Of a stretch of DNA of 64,000 nt, positions 23,082 through 33,631 are shown piece after piece. The notes beneath the pieces are model-generated. The model saw only the letters and a list, made by a program, of their open reading frames with translations, was not told the DNA's origin and searched no databases. The position numbers were made by a program, and so were the translations under genes. Source of the DNA: Hamiltosporidium tvaerminnensis (taxonomy: Eukaryota > Microsporidia > Dubosqiidae); the NCBI GenBank assembly GCA_022605425.2, contig JAKIMF020000005.1, positions 344,501 through 408,500 of the forward strand. The letters are read 5' to 3'. Position 1 is the first letter of the stretch, and every line of letters starts with the position of its first letter.

Positions 23082-24557
23082 TTGTTTATTATTGTTTTTT
23101 TTATTATATAGATTTCAAATCGAGTGTTTGTTTATAAATCTGCATTGATTTTCTTTATCTTAAACAAGGTGTATCAAAATGAAAAAAGGTTATTAATATA
23201 TCTTTTAATCTTATTTTAATTTCCTTAATGATATTACATCAGATATTAAATTAATTTTTAATAAAATTCATCTACCATTTATTATCATATCTTATATTGT
23301 TAACTTTAGATAAAATACTAAACAATTGACTATTTTAAATCATCAATTGAAGCTTTTCTTATGTTTTGTAAGAAAAGAGATTTGTTTAAGCTGAATTATT
23401 TTAAAATCTTTTATTCTTTTATCTATTATTTTTTAAATTAAAAAGTGTATTCGAGCAGAGTGATTGTAAATAGCTAAAATATATATTTTCTCGAATTAGA
23501 CGTAATTTAATAAAAATATCGACTTAATAGTACTTTATATCTGATAGAATAGAATTAAAAAAGAATTTTACATTTTATTTTAGTATGTAGATATTTTTTA
23601 CCCTTATCAGCAAGCAAATGGGATTATTTAAGTCCTACATTTTATTTGAATTTATATATTTTAAAAATTATTAGCTACTGAATGAGATTATAAGTCCGAC
23701 TTTTATAATTAAATTTTAAATATTTTATCAAAAAATACTTTTCTTCGGATTACTCACTATAAAACATCTTTTATATCAAGTCGCAATCATAGTATAATTT
23801 ATAAACCGAAAATTTTGTTTTAATCTTTTTTATTTATACTCCAATACGTGCCAAAATCTTTGATAGATTAAAAACACAAGTAAATGCAATCGTTCGATGT
23901 CTATCAGGCAACAAAGATAACATAGTAAATTAATAGCATAATATATTGTAAAATACTAGTAATCCACTGTATGTTTGCAACAGAATTTTTTGGGTAACAC
24001 ACGGGAAATAAAACATAATTAGATGCTAAGCATAATATTATATCGAGGATATATCTCATACTAGCATTCTATACACTTAAAGTATTATTTTAATTTAATA
24101 TAAATGAAATTAAGAAATTTTTTTGTTTAAGATTTATTCTTATATAGTTTAAACTCGGAATAAAATTCAAGATTGGACCTGTTATCATATTTATTTAAAA
24201 AAATCTTCTTAATACAAAAACTTAATTCTATTGTTTTGATCTTTAAGTTACTTGGTTAGTATTTAGAACTTGTAAATAAAAATTAGGAACCCAAAGTATA
24301 CGAATTAAATGCCAAAACGATCATACAGGCATCATTTTATTTAAAAAGATTAAAACTAAATCATCGAATAAAATTAAGATTGAATTTATAAGAAATTTAT
24401 TAGAATGAATTAAATTAATGTGAAATTATATTAGGATGGAATATAAGATTTTAATTTTTAAAGAATTAAAATTAAATTAAAAATACATTTAAAGAAGAAG
24501 GTGTAGTAGAATAAATTGTTTTACTTATTTAATAGTATATATCTAAGTATATTTTTA
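23082..24557. other. Spacer of the duplicated block, first copy
   Basis: AT-rich intergenic sequence without genes, upstream of RhoGAP copy 1. It matches 27300-28460 segment by segment (for example TTAATATATC, TTTATTCTTATATAGTTTAAACT and GAAATTATATTAGGATGGAA). It is longer here because the second copy has lost many single and short runs of bases. Confidence 0.75.
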
Positions 24558-26160
24558 TTATTTAATAAAATTCTAGGTTAAAATGGTTTTACGATTTTTA
24601 TATGTTTTCTTCTACCTCTTTAACCACTTTTGTCTCTTCTTCCAAATCCGACTCTTTATTTATGTTACTGATCGGTTCCTCTATAGTGGTTCCTCCTTGT
24701 GAAATAAAGGGTGCTTTATTTCGGTTTAAAATTTTTTGCACCATCTTCCTCTCTCGTCTCTTCTTTTAAAGGGGGTGTTAATTCCTCATGCATCTCTGCT
24801 CTTATAATAACACCCATTGACGCTCTCTCCCAGCTCTCTTCGGCATTTAGTCCTGACTTAAGTCCTCTTCGTCGAACAAAGGAAATTGTTTCGAAGTTTT
24901 CTTAAGTACTATAGACTGAATGTTTGCCTCTACATTCATGGGTATTTCCAGTCTTTTAAGATGAGATTTATGGTATTTTGTCACAATACCGTCCTAGGTC
25001 ATTACATAAGGGATTATCTCAACACTACACTTATAAATAAGACCCAAATCATTGGCTAGCAGGTCATACTTCCTAAGTTTTTCAGTTTCAACTATTTGAA
25101 GTGAATCTTGGGAAGTAATTCCTACTTCAATTAGTGTTATCTTATTCTTCTTCTTATCTAAAATAAATATGTCGGGTATGTTATTCCGAATTTTAACATC
25201 AGTTTTTATTCTGGTGTCCACTCTTATCTCTGCATACTCATTATCAAGAATTTCTTGAACTGAGTGGCTCCTTATTCGTTTTGAAGACTTAAACTTATAT
25301 CTATTTAGAAGAAGAAGGTGTAGGCATCTAACCACTTCATTATGCCGTCTAGTGTAATCATGGCCTAGCATTTTTTTTCACATCTAGTTGCTAGATGATC
25401 CACAGTCTTACCAGACTTCCCGCAATGTTGACACACACCATCTGCTCCCCAGAATACATTTCTATCCTGGATATAGCAGAACACAGCTTCATTTCGTGGC
25501 CTAATATTTCCTCTATTTAGCCACCTTGAAGAGTCAATAACACTTACAAGCTCATTTTTCCTTGCATTATATAACTTTGAATGGAGTTTTCGTTTTTCTA
25601 TTTCGTTATATAGTTTTGCAAGTTGAGCTTCTTCTAAACTTTTCTTAGTGACTTCTTCTACCAACCTGTACTTTACTTTTAAGAAGCCTTTTATTAGTGC
25701 AAGATGGGTTTTATTATTATTCTCCACCTTGAGGATTGCTGCTAGTCTAGTTGATATTTCTTTACTTTTTTCCAGACAATCCAAGAGTTGCAGAAGCATA
25801 TGTTCGCTTCGCAACTCAACACTATGTAGGCCTCTTTCAAGTTCTGTTTTAGGGAGGTATAAACGCTCTTTACATCCTGGGCGAAGATGTATCTTATTAT
25901 TCACCAACACCGCACGAACTGCCTTACCTAACTTAGAGAAGTCAGCCGGTTCAAAGTCGAAGTACTCCATGTGATAGTCGATTAACAGATCGCATGTTGA
26001 TTGATTGCAGAAAATAATTTTTTTGCATTTAATCTAGTGTGAAAAAGTCTTTCAACTCTTGATATAAGTTTGCTCTGTACTTCTTCAAATAGACTACGTG
26101 TTGGAATTCCTCTGCTATCTTCTATTTTAAATAATTTAAAAAATATATTAAAATATAGTT
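24558..26160 (-). mobile_element. RLE-type (R2/Dong-like) non-LTR retrotransposon, 5'-truncated, copy B
   Basis: Best preserved copy. Open segments are 25970-25365 (post-RT region ending in the zinc knuckle) and 25371-24994 (restriction-like endonuclease). They are joined only by a frame change in a T run near 25371-25378. The zinc knuckle is intact here (CQHCGKSGKTVDHLATRC, C-x2-C-x8-H-x4-C). The nuclease has IPDIFILD with PD at 25176-25171, LIEVGI and the EKLRKYDLL helix. The sequence before 25970 has a stop or frame change that separates the RT thumb. Its left third resembles copy C more than copy A, while its right edge joins RhoGAP copy 2 exactly as copy A joins RhoGAP copy 1. Confidence 0.88.
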
Positions 26161-26202
26161 AAAAAATAAAATGAAAATATTAAAAGTGGAAAATTAAAGG
26201 AT

Positions 26203-27132
26203 TTATTGATTTTTAGCTACCGAAAGTGCTTCTTCATACAAAAAACAAGGGATGTCTGTTAAATTTGACTCAAAAATTCTTTTTACAATCTTAATTTGCA
26301 AATTTATGGATTGCAAATCATAATATTCAATATTTGGAAAAATAGTGGGAGTAAAAATTTTATATAGATTATCTGACCCCATTTTATTATCTTTTGAATA
26401 CCGATCAACTTTTCGAAAGATTTTCTGTAAATAGATAAGCATCTTTCTATTTTCATTTGTAATCGAAAATATTATTAAAGGCACAATATATTCTATTATT
26501 GAAGGATCCGTCTGGTTTTTTATTATTTTCATCACCTTTTCTGCAATCTGAACTGAAATTATCCCATTCATTATCTCCCGAATATATGCTTTAAAAATTG
26601 AAGCGTTGTCATGAACAGATAACTCCGTATAATCATATCTCTTTCCTGCAGCTAAAACACCCGGCATAAATTTATAATAGGTATATTTACCGGAAATTCT
26701 AAACAATCCCTCTTTTTTGATTCCTTCATCTATAATATGGTCACCAACGGTATAAACAAATGCATTTGCTTTTTTTATATGATAAGAATCTTTCTTAAAC
26801 GAAGATCTGAATATATCTGAAATTTTTTCTAAAATATTATCTTTAAAGCTGGATCTATATTTACGAAGCTTCTTAAAGCAAAAACAAGCCAATGTGATCT
26901 TTTCTATATCCCTAAGTGAATCATATTTTATAGAATCTTTAGATTTTGTTTCCTTGTTTTCTAATTTATTAAAAGAAATTTCTTGTTTTTTATCTCGAGA
27001 TGGTTTATTTACCAGCTTTGATTGAAAATAAATTTCATTTTTTTTGTATATCATTATAGGAAATTTATATTCCATATGATATTTTAACATCGGGAATCTC
27101 TTATCTTCATGATTCCAAATATTAGTTTCATG
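26203..27132 (-). pseudogene. RhoGAP-domain protein, copy 2 (5' part disrupted)
   Basis: Nearly identical to the 3' three-quarters of the gene at 21876-23081. Over 295 residues I see four substitutions (M to I, R to K, E to D, F to L). The whole RhoGAP domain with the FRISG arginine finger is intact. Upstream of 27132 the DNA still corresponds to the first copy but with frequent 1-4 base deletions, so the N-terminal 100 or so codons are out of frame. As written this is a truncated copy. If the deletions are assembly error, it would be a second intact gene. An internal ATG at 27090 could start a 295-residue protein. Confidence 0.8.
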
Positions 27133-28530
27133 TTTTTACTGTACTTTTCGGGATATTGTTTTTTAATCCTTTGTTTTATACTTTTTCTCCTCATTTCTTT
27201 TATGATTCTATATCTTTTGTTTTTTATTTATATTTCTTGCATTCATATTTTTTTAGATTCATCGTCCTTCGTCTTTTTTACTTTGAAATATTATTTTTAA
27301 TATCCCTTTCTTTATTTGATTTTGTTTATTATTGTTTTTTATTATATAGATTTGAATGTGTTTTTATAAATCGCTTTTTTTTATCTTACGTGTATCATGG
27401 TTATTAATATATCTTTATCTTTTTTAATTTCCTTATGATATTACATCTATTAATTAATTTTTAATAATTCATCTCCATTTATTATATTCTTTATTGTTAC
27501 TTTATAATACTACATTCTTTTTAATATATTTGTTTTTGTTTTTAATTTTTTAGATTATTTTAAATTTTTTTTTTATTATTATTTTTAATTAAGTGTTTCG
27601 GTATTTATGTATTATATTTTATTAATTTAATAAAATATTCTTATGTCTTTTATCTTATATTATTTTACATTTTATTTTGTTGTATATTTACCTTGGTATT
27701 TTTAGTCCTATTTTATTTAATTTATATATTTTAAAATTATTGTCTATGATTATAGTCCGACTTTTGTAATTAAATTTTAAATATTTTATCTAAAATATTT
27801 TTCATTCTCACTTAACATCTGTTTCTGTCGCAATCATGTTATTTATAAACAAATTTTGTTTTAATTTTTTATTTATACTCATACGTGCCAATCTTTGATA
27901 GATTAAAACAGTATGAATCGTTCTGTCTTGCGATACATGTATTATAGCTTATATATTGTAAAATACTGTATCCACTGTTGTTTGACATTTTTGTACACCG
28001 AAATAAACATATTGATGCTAAGATATATTTATCGGATATATCTTACTAGCATTCTTACATTAATTATTCTTTTAATTTAATATAATGAAATTAAAATTTT
28101 GTTTAAGATTTATTCTTATATAGTTTAAACTCAATAATTGATTGACCTGTTATCATATTTATTTAAAAATCTTCTTATACGAACTTAATTCTATTATTTT
28201 GATCTTTAGTTACTTGGTTGTATTTAGAACTTCTAATAAAATTGAGTATCGAATAATGCCACATCTACGGCATCATTTTATTTAAAAGATTAAATTTAAT
28301 CATCAATAATTGATTGAATTTATAAGAAATTTATTAGATGAATTAAATAAATGTGAAATTATATTAGGATGGAATATAAGATTTTAATTTTAGAATAAAT
28401 TGTAAATACTTTTAAGGGTGTGTATAATATTGTTTTACTCATTTAATAGTATATATCTGTATATTTTTGTTAATAATTTGGTTATATTTTTACCTTTTTA
28501 TTTTTTTCCGCTCTTTAATTTAAAATCTTT
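27133..28530. other. Deletion-riddled second copy of the RhoGAP 5' end and spacer
   Basis: Colinear with about 22810-24540 but shortened throughout by many small deletions, often in A or T runs. The change is abrupt: the sequence to the left (26203-27132) is about 99% identical to its counterpart. No gene is readable. See the finding on possible unpolished assembly. Confidence 0.75.
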
Positions 28531-28860
28531 AAAATTCTGGTTAATATTTTACCACTTTTTATATTTTTTCACCTTTTTAACTTTAAAATCGTTTAAAATT
28601 CTGGTTAAATATTTTTACCTTTTTTATATTTTCTTCTACCTCTTTTATTTAAAATCGTTTATAAATTCTGGTTAAATATTCTTACCTTTTTATATATTTT
28701 CTTCTACCTCTTTTAACTTTAAAAATCGTTTATAAAATTCTGGGTTAAAATATTCTTACCATTTTTATATATTTTCTTCTACCTCTTTTAACTTTAAAAA
28801 TCGTTTATAAAATTCTGGGTTAAAATATTCTTACCATTTTTATATATTTTCTTCCACCGC
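28531..28860. repeat. Tandem array of retroelement 3' ends, approximately 75-bp unit
   Basis: Four to five copies of the RLE element's terminal block (AAAATTCTGGGTTAAAATAT ... TTCTTCTACCTC) joined by TTTAACTTTAAAAATCGTTT. The leftmost copies are shortened by small deletions, and the rightmost (about 28735-28860) are intact. Confidence 0.8.
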
Positions 28861-29447
28861 TTTTAAATTTAAAAAAAATAAAAAAATAATTGGTTTTAGC
28901 TTCGTATAAATATTTAAAATAACACATTTTTTAAAAAAATAATAGATTTACAAAAAAAAATTCGAATGAATATTTAAAGAAAATATAAAACTAAAACCTT
29001 TGCCTATTCAAATCAAATAAAAACAAGAAATAAAAATGAAATACTTAAACCTTGGACTAAATTCTAAATTCAATTAAATAATAATTTCCAAATTTTAAGA
29101 AACAGCAATAAAAAAAAACACTAAATTTAAAATTTAGAATTCATGAAACGAAAAAAAAATTCTAGATATAAACAACCCAAATTAAGAAATAATAAAAATA
29201 TTTCTAATTCATTTCTCTTATTTATATCTATAATTTTTTTAAAAAAACCAATTAATTCTATTCATAGACTGATTATTATTCTTAAATTTCCTAAACTTTT
29301 ATTTTCTTAAAATTTGAATTTTTTATATTTTTTAGACAATTAATTCTATTAATACACCAAACGTTATTCGTAAGTTTCCTAAACTTTTATTTTCTTATAA
29401 TTTGAGTTGTTTATATTTTTTCCTTCTACCCATAAGTTTATTTTAAT
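28861..29447. other. AT-rich intergenic stretch
   Basis: Runs of A and T. A weak internal duplication lies at about 29240-29420 (ATTAATTCTAT ... CCTAAACTTTTATTTTCTTA occurs twice). No gene visible. Confidence 0.5.
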
Positions 29448-30235
29448 TATTTAATAAAATTCTAGGTTAAAATGGTTTTACGATTTTTATATGTTTTCTT
29501 CTACCTCTTTAACCACTTTTGTCTCTTCTTCCAAATCCGACTCTTTATTTATGTTACTGATCGGTTCCTCTATAGTGGTTCCTCCTTGTGAAATAAAGGG
29601 TGCTTTATTTCGGTTTAAAATTTTTACCATCTTCCTTTCTCGTCTCTTCTTTTAAAGGGGGTGTTGGTTCCCCATGCATCTCTGCTCTTATAATAACACC
29701 CATTGACGCTCTCTCCCAGCTCTCCTCGGCATTTAGTCCTGACTCAAGTCCTCTTCGTCGAACAAAGGAAATTGTTTCGACTGTCTTCTTAAGTACTATA
29801 GACTGGATGTATGCCTCTACATTCATGGGTATTTCTAGTCTTTTAAGATGAGATTTATGGTATTTTGTCACAATACCGTCCCAGGTCATCACACAAGGGA
29901 TTATCTCAACACTACATTTATAAATAAGACCCAACCTATTGGCTAGGATGTCATACTTCCTAACTTTTATTAGTTATGACTATTTGAAGTGATTCTTGGA
30001 ACGTGATTCCTACTTCAATGAGTGTTATCTTATTCTTCTTCTTATCTAAAATAAATATGTCGGGTCTGTTATTCCGAATTTTAACATCAGTTTTTATTCT
30101 GGTGTCCACTCTTATCTCTGCATATTCGTTATCAAGAATTTCTTGAAATGTGTGACTCCTAATTCGTTTTGAAGACCTAAACTTATATCCATTTAAGAGA
30201 AGTAAGTTTAAGAATTTATAAACATGTAAGAATTT
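29448..30235 (-). mobile_element. RLE-type non-LTR retrotransposon 3' fragment, copy C
   Basis: Carries the 3' terminal block, the acidic linker and the restriction-like endonuclease (PD codons near 30060), and stops near 30200 at the point corresponding to the end of the zinc-knuckle region. Frames are broken near 29940-30000. Closest in sequence to copy B at the 3' end. Confidence 0.85.
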
Positions 30236-30251
30236 ATAAATTAGGAATTTA

Positions 30252-30300
30252 TAATTATTATTTAATAAAATGCTGGGTTAACAAATTTTTCTTTTTTTAA
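30252..30300 (-). mobile_element. Short RLE 3'-end remnant
   Basis: TATTTAATAAAATGCTGGGT repeats the terminal block that starts copies A, B and C. Only about 50 bases are recognisable. Confidence 0.55.
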
Positions 30301-30427
30301 ATAATTCTTTTCACCAGGAATTTATAAACATTTAAGAATCTTAAAACATTTAAAATTTATAAAAACCGGTAAAAAAAGTTATAAAAAAAAACGTGTAAAT
30401 TAATTTTATCACTCATTTATTAAGAAA

Positions 30428-30431
30428 CCCC
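30428..30431 (+). promoter_or_regulatory. CCCC start-site motif of LSG1
   Basis: CCCC directly abuts the ATG at 30432, the microsporidian upstream signal. It supports this start. Confidence 0.65.
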
Positions 30432-31919
30432 ATGCACAAAGAAAAACTCGGACAAGCACTTATAAATAGAAGATTTGGACAAAAAAATATTAAAAAAGAA
30501 AACAAAACACCTTTTTCAGTTGTAGACCAAGCAAATATAGACAGATTATTTGAGAAACTAGAAATATCTAAAAAAGATATATCTGCACTTAATTCTAGAA
30601 ATATACAAGAAGAACGTACAGAAGATCCTTTAGATTTGATATATAAAAGATGTGTAGATGTATTTCCCTTGAATCTTTCTATTCCACCTCGTGTAAATTT
30701 TACAGAAAAAATTTCTATAACTGATTTTCAAGATCTAGAAAAAAGAATATTTAATAAATGGAAAGACGAACATAAAAATGTCATATTTGAACGTAATTTA
30801 GAAATTTGGAGACAGTTTTGGATTACTTGTGAAAAAAGTGATGTAATTGTTCAAATAATAGATTGTAGAAATATTTTATTTTTTTTCAATAAAGATATTA
30901 TCAATCTGTACCCGAAAAAAAAACATTTGATTGTTTTAAATAAATCAGATTTAATCAAAAACACAGAACAAATAGAAATTCAAATAAAAATGTTAATAGA
31001 AGAATATAGTAAAGAATATCATAAAGAAAATAGTAGAGAAAATAGTAAAGAAAATAAAGAAAATTATAAAGAATTAAGTAAAGAATATAATAAAGAATTA
31101 AGTAAAGATGAATTTACTAAAGATAAATATTCTACGGAAGAAAATATTAAAGAATATATTACAGTTAATCATACTACAGATAAATATACTACAGTTAATC
31201 ATACTAAAAAAGAAGATATTAAATCTCCTTCTAATGAAATACCAAATGTCCAATGGTTGGTATTTTCATGTCAAAATAATAAATATTTAGAAGATCTTAA
31301 AAATATTTTTATAAAATATAATGAAACAGGAAATTCTACTTTTGGAATGATTGGATATCCAAATGTAGGCAAAAGTAGTTCTATAAATACACTTTTACAG
31401 ATAAAAAAAGTAGGGGTAAGTAAAACACCTGGTAAGACAAAAAGACTTCAAAGTTTAAATTTTAATTTAAATAATATAAAATTTACACTTTTAGACTGTC
31501 CTGGTCTAATATTTCCTACCCATCAAAAAACCTCTTTGATTTTAAATTCCATTTTAAATGTTGACCAAATGAAAGATTTAATAAAATTTAGTAATCAGAT
31601 AATACAGCATTTCGGTATTAAAAGATTGTGTAAGTTTTATAATATAAATGAATTTAAAAATGATTCTAGATACGATATAAATACAAATTTTTTTAATCAA
31701 ATGATTAAAATTAAAAATATAGATTTTGGTAAATGTATTAAAAAAATAGTTAAAGATTTTATTGATAATAAACTTACTTTAGAAATTGAAGAACAAGATA
31801 TTGATTTGACTATAAATTATGATTGGTATGGTTTTGGTGATAAGAGTAAAAGTAAAGAAATAAAAAAAGGAAAAAAAGTTTATAAAAAAATACGACGACA
31901 TATTATTTTAGGGAAATAA
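30432..31919 (+). CDS. LSG1: Lsg1-like circularly permuted GTPase (60S ribosome maturation)
   Basis: Cytoplasmic GTPase that releases the export adaptor Nmd3 from pre-60S subunits. The GTPase motifs run in the permuted order of the YlqF/Lsg1 family: a DxRN-type motif near 144-147, G4 NKSD at 170-173, a G5-like SCQN at 279-282, G1 GYPNVGKSS at 308-316, a G2 region PGKTK at 333-337, and G3 DCPG at 355-358. The N-terminal LGQALINRR matches the Lsg1 N-terminus, and the basic C-terminus ends KIRRHIILGK. Residues about 191-265 are an unusual Lys/Glu/Asn/Ser-rich insertion with repeating KE and TVNHT units between G4 and G5. Length 495, somewhat shorter than yeast (640). First of three co-directional genes. 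Partial echoes of its own 3' end follow the stop codon. Confidence 0.92.
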   Translation: MHKEKLGQALINRRFGQKNIKKENKTPFSVVDQANIDRLFEKLEISKKDISALNSRNIQEERTEDPLDLIYKRCVDVFPLNLSIPPRVNFTEKISITDFQDLEKRIFNKWKDEHKNVIFERNLEIWRQFWITCEKSDVIVQIIDCRNILFFFNKDIINLYPKKKHLIVLNKSDLIKNTEQIEIQIKMLIEEYSKEYHKENSRENSKENKENYKELSKEYNKELSKDEFTKDKYSTEENIKEYITVNHTTDKYTTVNHTKKEDIKSPSNEIPNVQWLVFSCQNNKYLEDLKNIFIKYNETGNSTFGMIGYPNVGKSSSINTLLQIKKVGVSKTPGKTKRLQSLNFNLNNIKFTLLDCPGLIFPTHQKTSLILNSILNVDQMKDLIKFSNQIIQHFGIKRLCKFYNINEFKNDSRYDINTNFFNQMIKIKNIDFGKCIKKIVKDFIDNKLTLEIEEQDIDLTINYDWYGFGDKSKSKEIKKGKKVYKKIRRHIILGK

Positions 31920-32135
31920 AAAGTAAAGAAATAAAAAGGAAAAAAATACGAAGACATATTATTTTAGGGAAATAGAAGGAATAAAAAAAGAAATAAAAAA
32001 AGGAAAAAAAGTTTATAAAAAAATACGAAGACATATTATTTTAGGGAAATAAAAAGTAATTAAAAGGGAATTAAAAGTAAAGAAATAAAAAGGAAAAAAT
32101 ACGAAGACATATTATTTTAGGGAAATAAAAGGAAT
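31860..32135. repeat. Echoes of the LSG1 3' end
   Basis: The last roughly 45-60 bases of the coding sequence, including TACGACGACATATTATTTTA and the GGGAAATAA stop context, recur three more times downstream, each with TACGAAGACATATTATTTTA. The echoes are joined by AAATAAAAAGGAAAAA-type linkers. Downstream copies agree with each other (GAAG) against the gene (GACG), so they spread from one echo and not repeatedly from the gene. Confidence 0.85.
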
Positions 32136-32329
32136 AAATATTTTAAGTGTTTGGTTTTTTTTGTTTTAGATTGTGTTTGTTTTTTTGGTTTTTTAGTATT
32201 TTTTTTATTTTCTGTTAATTTTTTACATTTTCCTATGTTTTTTTACATTCTTTTAATTTCTCGTAATTCTTGTAATAGTTTAGGGATCTTAGTATTTAAT
32301 TTCTGTTATGTTTAATATTTTTTGCGGAA

Positions 32330-32485
32330 AACCACGAATTTTTAGTCCAAAAACTATTTTTTTTAAAAAACAGCAAATTTTTATTCCAAAAACTATTTTT
32401 TAAAAAATAGCAAATTTCAATTATAAAAACATTTAAAAAAACAGCAAATTTTTATACGAAAAATATTAAAAAAAACAACGAATTT
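32330..32485. repeat. Short degenerate direct repeat upstream of CDC73
   Basis: Three to four copies of a roughly 45-bp motif, AAAAACAGCAAATTTTTAT or variants followed by CCAAAAACTATT or similar. The last copy ends in CAACGAATTTTTCTCCCC at the gene start. Confidence 0.65.
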
Positions 32486-32489
32486 TTCT

Positions 32490-32493
32490 CCCC
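32490..32493 (+). promoter_or_regulatory. CCCC start-site motif of CDC73
   Basis: CCCC two bases before the ATG at 32496; supports that start. Confidence 0.6.
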
Positions 32494-32495
32494 AA

Positions 32496-33356
32496 ATGGA
32501 GCAACTAATCTATGCCATAAAAAATATAGAAAAGTGTAGTATTATGCCAGATGAAATAATAATTGATGGTAAATTTTATAAAAGAAATATTCCTGTGCAT
32601 TTAAAGACAAAATTAAAACGTACATACACATTATGCGAGATACTATTCTACATTCTAAACAAGCGATCAACAAGTGCTGAGTATTTAAGATCATGTAACA
32701 AAAACAATATAAGTCCTATTGATTACACAGACAGAAAATTATTAAATGATGAAATAAATTCCTATTGTTCTTTTGATGAATCCAATTCAGTTTTAGATGA
32801 GATAGAATCGAGATATATTTGTAATAAAGATTTTTCGTATATTTTTGATATTTTGAAGAATTTAGAAAATAAAAAAGAAGAAAAAATTGTTTTAATCGAT
32901 ACGTTTAGAATAATTGTTCCATCTTCTGTCAAATCACTTATTACTGTAAATAATGTTAAAGATTTTTTGGAAAAAAGTAAATTTTTAGAAAGTAATTTGG
33001 AAGATATTTTTTGTTCTTCTTCTAAATGTACAGTTAGTATTGATGGTGTACAGTTTGATGTGTATGATGATGTTAAAAGTTTTACATCTGAAGATTGGAA
33101 ATCTGTGGTTGCTATTTTTGTAGATGGAAGTTCTTGGCAATTTAAGAATTGGAAAGATAAAAATTTAGCTGAAATTTTTTGTAATACAGCTGTATTTTTT
33201 GTAAGATATGATAATATGGAGATGGCTAGTGAAATACAAGGATATAATATTGAAAATGTGGTGGTAGATAAGAAAAATAAAAGTTTAAAAAAAGAAGATT
33301 TTGAAAGAATTCGTAGAGATATTTTGAAGGTTGTAGAATTAAAGAGGAGGTTGTAG
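32496..33356 (+). CDS. CDC73: Cdc73 (parafibromin) subunit of the Paf1 complex
   Basis: Nuclear transcription-elongation factor that bridges the Paf1 complex to RNA polymerase II. The C-terminal Ras-like Cdc73 domain is clear from about 133 to 280. It has FRIIVPSSVKSLITVNNVKDFL (family: I-I-V-P-x-x-x-x-S-x-I-x-x-x-N-x-x-x-x-L), then EDWKSVVAIFVDGSSWQFKNW at 199-219 (family: DWxRVVAVFVxGxxWQFKxW) and a conserved FFVRYD strand at 234-239. The N-terminal DYTDRKLL at 76-83 fits the helical N-domain. At 286 residues it is shorter than yeast (393), mainly by loss of the linker. The final nine residues are encoded by a 20-bp tandem repeat, and the stop codon itself lies in the second repeat unit. 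Second of three co-directional genes. Confidence 0.9.
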   Translation: MEQLIYAIKNIEKCSIMPDEIIIDGKFYKRNIPVHLKTKLKRTYTLCEILFYILNKRSTSAEYLRSCNKNNISPIDYTDRKLLNDEINSYCSFDESNSVLDEIESRYICNKDFSYIFDILKNLENKKEEKIVLIDTFRIIVPSSVKSLITVNNVKDFLEKSKFLESNLEDIFCSSSKCTVSIDGVQFDVYDDVKSFTSEDWKSVVAIFVDGSSWQFKNWKDKNLAEIFCNTAVFFVRYDNMEMASEIQGYNIENVVVDKKNKSLKKEDFERIRRDILKVVELKRRL

Positions 33357-33450
33357 AATTAAAGAGGAGTATGTAGAATTAAAGAGGAGGTTTTAGAATT
33401 AAAGAGGAGGTTGTAGAATTAAAGAGGAGGTTTTAGAATTAAAGGAGGTT
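33330..33450. repeat. 20-bp tandem repeat spanning the CDC73 stop codon
   Basis: About six units of GTTGTAGAATTAAAGAGGAG starting inside the coding region. Twenty is not a multiple of three, so the second unit brings TAG into frame at 33354-33356 and ends the protein. Confidence 0.92.
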
Positions 33451-33631
33451 TTTTTTATTAAAAAATTGTTATTAATTATTCTTAAAAATTAATTTTATAA
33501 CTAAAAATTTATTTTTTTTAATTTAAGTAATATAATTGTGATAATTGAAAGAAAATATATTTTTAAAATCACAGATGATGATTATTTATTTTCATCAAAA
33601 AATCAAAAAAAAAATTTAAAAATCAAAAAAT

